Origin: an uncultured Lachnospiraceae bacterium
Lineage (GTDB): Bacteria > Bacillota > Clostridia > Lachnospirales > Lachnospiraceae
Length of the DNA: 10,014 bases
Assembly (NCBI GenBank): GCA_902783395.1
Contig: CACZRA010000015.1
Span: forward strand, 1-10,014
Reading direction: 5' to 3'
Shown: one piece after another, positions 6,144-10,014 of the stretch
Position numbering within the stretch: the first letter of the stretch is position 1
Layout: every line of letters starts with the position of its first letter
Notes under the pieces: model-generated
What the model was told of the DNA's origin: nothing
Databases searched by the model: none
What the model saw: the letters and a program-made list of their open reading frames with translations, nothing else
Translations under genes and position numbers: made by a program

Positions 6144-6415
6144 AGTTTGATAAGAAAAACTCAAAATTTCTGACGGACCTTTTCACGATCCTCCTTGCGG
6201 TCACGGTTATTGTTTCAGCCGTGATAGTGATAATAAATGGATCGGAGATCCTGTTGGCTGTAGTATTCTACTCGGGGGCAGCCATGTTCGCTACAAATAT
6301 CATAAGAGGATTCATATCCCGAAGATATACCTCGCTGCTGTTTGTCGTTCCTATTGCCATGTGCATAGCAGGCGGACTTGCGGCTCAGGGAGTCATTAAC
6401 CCTTGGATCTATTAA
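6140..6415 (+). CDS. Small three-helix membrane protein of unknown function
   Basis: A 91-residue protein with a basic N-terminus (MKFDKKNSK) and three hydrophobic segments at about 12-33, 35-55 and 62-86. Its ATG overlaps the argF stop in an ATGA junction, and its own stop overlaps birA by 13 bases, so it is almost surely translated by coupling within the operon. Only a weak GGGA (6133-6136) precedes the start. I recognise no catalytic motif. From memory it resembles small membrane proteins found near birA in Lachnospiraceae genomes (possibly a DUF6637-type family), which I could not check. Its overlaps at both ends argue that it is a real gene. Confidence 0.8.
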   Translation: MKFDKKNSKFLTDLFTILLAVTVIVSAVIVIINGSEILLAVVFYSGAAMFATNIIRGFISRRYTSLLFVVPIAMCIAGGLAAQGVINPWIY

Positions 6416-7377
6416 CTTTTCTCAGAGAAAGGAATGAATATGTATCAGGGCAGGAGATCGCCGATGCCATGGGGATCTCCAGAAATGCCGTGTGGAAACA
6501 GATCGAAGCTCTGCGCCGTGAGGGCGTGGAAATAGAGGCTGTCAGCGGGACAGGTTACAGGATAGCCGGTGACGCTGAGGCATTCGGAGAGAAATCCTTT
6601 AAAGCGTATCTTAATACCGAATGGCTCGGAAGAGAGCTTTTATTCTTCAAAGAAACAGACAGTACAAATGATGAGCTGCGGAGAAGGGCTGATAAAGGGG
6701 CCGGGGAAGGATTGATCGCCGCAGCCGATGTCCAGACAAAGGGGAAAGGAAGAAGGGGCAGAGCATGGAAGTCATACGGAGGAGTGAATATAGCCATGAG
6801 CTATCTTCTGAGACCTTCGTTTCATCCGAATACTGCACCTATGATGACTCTCGTTATGGCAATGGCCGCTGAAAAGGGAATAAGAGAGGTGTCAGGACTG
6901 GATGTAAAAATAAAATGGCCCAATGACATAGTCATTAACGGAAAGAAGCTGGTGGGGATCCTTACTGAAATGACTGCTGAGCCGGATTTTATCCATGCTG
7001 TGATAATAGGTACGGGTGTAAACGTGAATAACAAGGAATTCCCGGAGGACATAAGGAACACAGCGACATCCATGTATCTTGAGAGCGGTAAGACCTACTC
7101 CAGAGCAAAGGTAGCCGCGGCTATAACGAATGCTTTTGAAGTGTATTATGAAGAGTTTTGCAAAACAGAGGATATGAGTGGACTGAAAAAAGAATATGAT
7201 GAAGTCTGCGTGAATGTGGAAGAAAAAATACGTGTGCTTGATCCGAAGGGAGAATATGATGCTGTATCGCATGGCATAGATGATCAGGGGAGACTTAGGA
7301 TCACCAGAAGTGACGGTACGGATGCAACAGTTTTTGCGGGAGAGGTTTCCGTAAGGGGGGTATATGGATACATTTGA
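6403..7377 (+). CDS. birA: Bifunctional biotin-protein ligase and biotin operon repressor (class II BirA)
   Basis: A 324-residue enzyme that makes biotinyl-5'-AMP and transfers biotin to carboxylase carrier proteins. It also has a winged-helix DNA-binding domain, so it should repress biotin genes when holo-carriers are plentiful. The start is a TTG at 6403 with AGGGAG (6387-6392) ten bases upstream; no in-frame ATG lies near, and the helix-turn-helix would be cut by a later start. Residues 1-55 are the DNA-binding domain (SGQEIADAMGISRNAVWKQ). The catalytic core has ETDSTND (84-90), GKGRRGRAW (114-122), KWPND (171-175) and GTGVNVNN (203-210). A C-terminal SH3-like domain runs from about 275 to 324. 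It overlaps the upstream membrane gene by 13 nt and the downstream gene by 14 nt. I see no BirA-type operator in the window, so its targets lie elsewhere. Confidence 0.95.
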   Translation: MDLLTFLRERNEYVSGQEIADAMGISRNAVWKQIEALRREGVEIEAVSGTGYRIAGDAEAFGEKSFKAYLNTEWLGRELLFFKETDSTNDELRRRADKGAGEGLIAAADVQTKGKGRRGRAWKSYGGVNIAMSYLLRPSFHPNTAPMMTLVMAMAAEKGIREVSGLDVKIKWPNDIVINGKKLVGILTEMTAEPDFIHAVIIGTGVNVNNKEFPEDIRNTATSMYLESGKTYSRAKVAAAITNAFEVYYEEFCKTEDMSGLKKEYDEVCVNVEEKIRVLDPKGEYDAVSHGIDDQGRLRITRSDGTDATVFAGEVSVRGVYGYI

Positions 7378-7711
7378 CGAGCGGAAAAGCGTTGTACTGT
7401 GCGGAGCAAATTCTTATGAAAAAAAGTACTATTTTAACAGTGATTTTTCGAAGCTTCCTGAGCAGGTAAAGGATAGCCTGCATATCATATGTGTTGAATT
7501 CACGGAAAAGTGCGGCGGGACTTTTTTGATCAGATTTGATGAAGAAGGGGAACTGTCACTTGTAACCGATGCGGAAGAAGCCGATGCCCTGTATGATGAT
7601 ATAGGAGCGGAGCTGGAGATAAAAAACCTTCAGATGACGCAGAGGCAGTTGTTTGAGGAGATAACTCTTTTCTATAAGGTCGTTTTTCTCGGAGAACAGA
7701 TCGACCTATGA
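7364..7711 (+). CDS. Conserved small acidic cytoplasmic protein of unknown function between birA and dusB
   Basis: A 115-residue soluble, acidic protein with no signal peptide or membrane helix. The ATG at 7364 follows an AAGGGGGG stretch (7353-7360), a usable SD inside the end of birA. It overlaps birA by 14 nt and dusB by four (ATGA). The N-terminal third carries CGANSYEKKYYFN and a LPEQVKDSL helix. The middle looks like beta strands (GGTFLIRFDEEGELSLVTDA), and the end is helical (MTQRQLFEEITLFYKVVFLG). From memory this matches a small family of Lachnospiraceae hypotheticals (possibly DUF6145); I could not verify it. No catalytic motif is evident. In other Clostridia coaX often sits between birA and dusB (general knowledge); this protein is not coaX, being too short and lacking an ASKHA ATPase motif. 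Confidence 0.85.
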   Translation: MDTFDERKSVVLCGANSYEKKYYFNSDFSKLPEQVKDSLHIICVEFTEKCGGTFLIRFDEEGELSLVTDAEEADALYDDIGAELEIKNLQMTQRQLFEEITLFYKVVFLGEQIDL

Positions 7712-8634
7712 CAGAAGGGCATATATATACCGTATTATCTCCGATGGCCGGAGTCACAGATATCAGCTTTCGTGAGATCTGCCGGGAAAACGGGGCGGAT
7801 CTGACGGTTACCGAAATGGTATCTGCCAAGGCTGTCACATACGGAAATAAAAAAACATATGCACTTTGCAGACTGTCTGATATGGAGCATCCGGCAGCGC
7901 TGCAGCTTTTCGGTTCTGAACCGGATACGATGGCAGAAGCGGTCCGTATCCTGTCTGATCAGATTCCTTTTGATATGATCGATATAAACATGGGATGTCC
8001 TATGCCGAAGATAGTAAATAACGGAGAAGGCTCCGCGTTAATGAAAGATCCTCTTCTTGCGGGAAAAATAGTGGAAGCGGTTGCAAATGCTACCGACAGA
8101 ATAGTGACAGTGAAAATGAGGGCAGGATTTGATCCCATGCATATAAACGCGCCGGAGGTGGCACATGCGGCAGCTGAATCCGGTGCAGGAATGATCACTG
8201 TCCACGGAAGAACAAGAGAACAGTACTATGAGGGAAAGGCAGACTGGAATATCATAGCGATGGTGAAACAGAGCGTTGACATTCCCGTTATCGGAAACGG
8301 AGATGTCTGTGATGTTTTGAGTGCCGAAAAAATGATCTGTATGACTGGGTGCGACGGCGTGGCTATAGGAAGGGCTGCCAGGGGTAACCCGTGGATATTC
8401 AGAGGGCTCCGGGAAAAGAAGGATTATATTCCCACGATCGAAGAGAAAAAGGAAATGATGCTGAGACACCTTGAAATGACGGTCCGGGAAAAGGGAGAAT
8501 ATATCGGGGTCAGGGAGATGCGAAAACACATCGGATGGTATACGGCCGGCATCGCAGGATCTGCAAAGCTTAGGGTAAATATCAATAAAGCTGAAACATG
8601 GGATGAAATGAGGAGGCTGATATCGGATATTTGA
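7708..8634 (+). CDS. dusB: tRNA-dihydrouridine synthase (Dus family, DusB-like)
   Basis: A 308-residue FMN- and NADPH-dependent enzyme that reduces uridines in the D loop of tRNA. The TIM-barrel N-terminus has SPMAGVTDISFR (11-22). The active-site Cys is C97 in INMGCPMPKI. VHGRTREQYYEG (165-176), IGNGDV (195-200) and the FMN-phosphate loop with GRAARGNPW (221-229) follow. The C-terminal helical tRNA-binding domain includes MRKHIGWYTAG (281-291). It is slightly short for the family but not truncated. Its ATG overlaps the preceding stop (ATGA), with GGAGA (7691-7695) as SD. It lies just upstream of greA-lysS, an order widely conserved in Firmicutes. Its stop codon is part of the -35 of the greA promoter. 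The exact U position modified cannot be told from sequence alone. Confidence 0.96.
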   Translation: MTEGHIYTVLSPMAGVTDISFREICRENGADLTVTEMVSAKAVTYGNKKTYALCRLSDMEHPAALQLFGSEPDTMAEAVRILSDQIPFDMIDINMGCPMPKIVNNGEGSALMKDPLLAGKIVEAVANATDRIVTVKMRAGFDPMHINAPEVAHAAAESGAGMITVHGRTREQYYEGKADWNIIAMVKQSVDIPVIGNGDVCDVLSAEKMICMTGCDGVAIGRAARGNPWIFRGLREKKDYIPTIEEKKEMMLRHLEMTVREKGEYIGVREMRKHIGWYTAGIAGSAKLRVNINKAETWDEMRRLISDI

Positions 8635-8659
8635 CTTTAATAATGTTATAGTATACAAT
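8631..8659 (+). promoter_or_regulatory. Promoter of greA-lysS overlapping the dusB stop codon
   Basis: TTGACT (8631-8636, five of six) and TACAAT (8654-8659, five of six) are separated by exactly 17 bp, a near-consensus housekeeping promoter. The -35 includes the dusB TGA. Transcription should start near 8666, giving a leader of about 77 nt. No intrinsic terminator lies between dusB and greA, so read-through from the upstream operon is also possible. Confidence 0.8.
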
Positions 8660-8669
8660 GTCTTGTCCA

Positions 8670-8700
8670 TATTCTGCGGATGTTTTGGGAGTGCAGAATA
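8670..8700 (+). promoter_or_regulatory. Hairpin at the 5' end of the greA leader
   Basis: TATTCTGC (8670-8677) and GCAGAATA (8693-8700) form a perfect 8-bp stem with a 15-base loop. It begins only a few bases after the predicted transcription start. No T run follows directly, so it is not a complete intrinsic terminator. It could protect the 5' end of the mRNA or regulate early elongation; it does not cover the greA SD (8730-8734). Confidence 0.45.
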
Positions 8701-8742
8701 CCGGAAATACATCTTGAGTTTTATGTTTTAGGAGTAGGAAAA

Positions 8743-9249
8743 ATGGGAGAAGATGCACAGATCAAACACTATGAAATGACCCAGGAGGGCTACGATGACC
8801 TTAAGGCTGAGCTGGATGAGCTTGTAAATGTCAAGCTCAAGGAAATAGCAGAAAAGCTTCGGGAGGCAAGGGAGCAGGGAGACCTTTCTGAGAATGCCGA
8901 GTATGATGCGGCTATGAACGAGCAGTCAGAGATCAAGGGTCGTGTTGATAAGATAAATCATCTGCTCAACTATGCAAAGGTTGTATCACAGGAATCCATA
9001 GAAAGAGGCAGGATCGGCATGGGCAGCAAGGTCAAGCTTATGGACATGGAATATAAGGATGAAATGGAGTTTAATATAGTAGGCTCTACAGAAGCAAACA
9101 GCCTTGAAAACAAGATATCCGTTGAATCCCCTGTCGGAAGGGCTATACTCGGACATAAAAAAGGCGATACAGTTAAGGTTGAAACTAAGGCCGGACTCTT
9201 GAAGTATAAGATCCTGTCTGTAACAAATGAGAAAAAGCCCAGAAAGTAA
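8743..9249 (+). CDS. greA: Transcript cleavage factor GreA
   Basis: A 168-residue factor that enters the RNA polymerase secondary channel and stimulates cleavage of backtracked transcripts. The ATG at 8743 is chosen for the AGGAG (8730-8734) eight bases upstream; the frame is open to an ATG at 8680, but that lies in the leader hairpin loop and lacks an SD. Residues 10-80 form the antiparallel coiled coil whose tip carries the conserved acidic GDLSENAEYDAA (46-57). Residues about 86-165 are the FKBP-like domain (ISVESPVGRAILGHKKGD, 125-142). The motifs and length are those of GreA. lysS follows after 18 bases with no terminator, so both are co-transcribed. Confidence 0.96.
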   Translation: MGEDAQIKHYEMTQEGYDDLKAELDELVNVKLKEIAEKLREAREQGDLSENAEYDAAMNEQSEIKGRVDKINHLLNYAKVVSQESIERGRIGMGSKVKLMDMEYKDEMEFNIVGSTEANSLENKISVESPVGRAILGHKKGDTVKVETKAGLLKYKILSVTNEKKPRK

Positions 9250-9267
9250 ACTGAACGGAGGGCGCAT

Positions 9268-10014
9268 ATGCCACAGGAAGACATACTCGCGGTAAAAAGG
9301 GAAAAGCTGTCGGTACTCCAGAAAGAAGGCAGGGATCCTTTTCAGATAACAAAATATGACGTGACCCACCATGCACAGGAGATAAAGGACGGCTTTGACC
9401 AGCTTGAAGGGAAGACCGTGCGGGTCGCGGGCAGGATGATGTTCAAACGCAAAATGGGAAAGGCATCCTTCTGCAGCTGCATGGATCGGTCAGGCAAGAT
9501 ACAGATATATGTCGCGAGGGATTCAGTCGGAGAGGCTGAGTATGATGATTTCAAGAAATATATGGATGTCGGAGATATCATCGGTGTCGAGGGAGAGGTT
9601 TTCCGCACTCAGGCAGGCGAGATATCCGTACATGCCGCAAAGCTTACTCTGCTGACCAAGGCACTGAAGCCACTCCCGGAGAAATTCCACGGGCTGACCG
9701 ATACGGATACAAGATACAGACAAAGGTATCTTGATCTCATCATGAGTGAGGAATCCAAGGAGACCTTCTTAAAGAGATCGCAGATAATAAAAGAGATAAG
9801 AAACTTCCTTGACGGAAGGGATTTCATAGAAGTCGAAACACCCATGCTCGTTTCCAATGCGGGCGGAGCCGCAGCGAGGCCTTTCGAGACACATTATAAT
9901 GCGCTCGATGAGGATGTGAAGCTCAGGATCTCTCTTGAGCTCTACCTGAAGAGGCTTATAGTCGGAGGGCTGGAAAGAGTGTACGAGATAGGCCGTGTCT
10001 TTAGGAATGAAGGC
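9268..10014 (+). CDS. lysS: Lysyl-tRNA synthetase, class II (5' half; runs off the right edge)
   Basis: The first 249 residues of a protein that is normally about 500. It charges tRNA-Lys with lysine in the cytoplasm. The ATG at 9268 follows GGAGG (9257-9261) at six bases. Residues about 50-135 are the OB-fold anticodon-binding domain (VRVAGRMMFKRKMGKASFC). The linker RYRQRYLDLI (148-157) follows. Class II motif 1 is around FLDGRDFIEVETPML (180-194), then GGAAARPFETHYNALD, and motif 2 is at the edge (VYEIGRVFRNEG, 238-249). This is the bacterial LysRS form, close to the Bacillus type in motif 2. Motif 3 lies outside the window. It is the second gene of a greA-lysS unit. No T-box-like leader precedes it. 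Confidence 0.96.
   Translation, partial: MPQEDILAVKREKLSVLQKEGRDPFQITKYDVTHHAQEIKDGFDQLEGKTVRVAGRMMFKRKMGKASFCSCMDRSGKIQIYVARDSVGEAEYDDFKKYMDVGDIIGVEGEVFRTQAGEISVHAAKLTLLTKALKPLPEKFHGLTDTDTRYRQRYLDLIMSEESKETFLKRSQIIKEIRNFLDGRDFIEVETPMLVSNAGGAAARPFETHYNALDEDVKLRISLELYLKRLIVGGLERVYEIGRVFRNEG

Noticed and set aside
6390..6420. TTAACC near the birA start as a BirA operator half-site
   Set aside because: No matching inverted GGTTAA half-site at the expected spacing, and it is inside coding sequence.
8038..8712. A 224-codon open frame on the minus strand opposite dusB
   Set aside because: It is Cys/His/Phe/Ser-rich without any domain, has no SD, and lies antisense to a clear dusB; a frame shadow.
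8680..8742. N-terminal extension of GreA from an upstream ATG
   Set aside because: The ATG lies in a leader hairpin loop without SD, the extra residues are not found in GreA proteins, and AGGAG precedes the ATG at 8743.
1..10014. CRISPR array, insertion sequence, prophage, defence island or toxin-antitoxin pair
   Set aside because: No regularly spaced repeats, no transposase, integrase or phage genes, and no effector-like proteins were seen on either strand.

Overview
This window looks like chromosomal core DNA from an anaerobic, motile Firmicute, most likely a Lachnospiraceae relative such as Butyrivibrio or Roseburia. The basis is moderate GC, frequent ATA (Ile) and AGA/AGG (Arg) codons, strong AGGAGG ribosome binding sites, a chemoreceptor, a Clostridia-style SH3b/SleB wall hydrolase, and the gene order birA - small gene - dusB - greA - lysS. 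The taxonomic call is an inference from style and synteny, not a database match. I see no insertion sequence, prophage, CRISPR array, toxin-antitoxin pair or defence system.

Layout. Bases 1-87 are a complete tRNA-Ser(CGA), followed at once by its terminator. A small four-helix membrane protein on the minus strand (102-599) converges on that terminator, and its stop codon lies in the hairpin loop. It is divergent from a methyl-accepting chemotaxis protein (750-2489). The spacer between the two holds a head-to-head pair of extended -10 elements and a perfect 7+7 dyad. After a strong terminator comes a monocistronic secreted wall hydrolase (2628-3944) with two SH3b domains and a C-terminal SleB/CwlJ-type domain, which lacks a Shine-Dalgarno site.

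From a near-consensus promoter interleaved with the next terminator (4003-4044), a tight run of six genes begins: an SPFH/band-7 protein, argF, a 91-residue membrane protein, birA, a 115-residue acidic protein and dusB. Junctions are +3, -4, -13, -14 and -4 nt, so these are almost certainly co-transcribed and translationally coupled. A second promoter over the dusB stop codon starts a greA-lysS unit, with a hairpin at the predicted 5' end of its leader. lysS runs off the right edge.

Functionally, the left part faces the environment and envelope (chemoreceptor, wall hydrolase, SPFH scaffold). The right part is core metabolism and information processing: arginine synthesis, biotin ligation and repression, tRNA dihydrouridylation, transcript cleavage and lysyl-tRNA charging. 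Nothing here amounts to a clearly new system. The points most worth a second look are the divergent promoter dyad, the apparently leaderless or SD-less hydrolase gene, the unusual SPFH-argF coupling, the two unassigned small genes embedded in the operon, and the greA leader hairpin.
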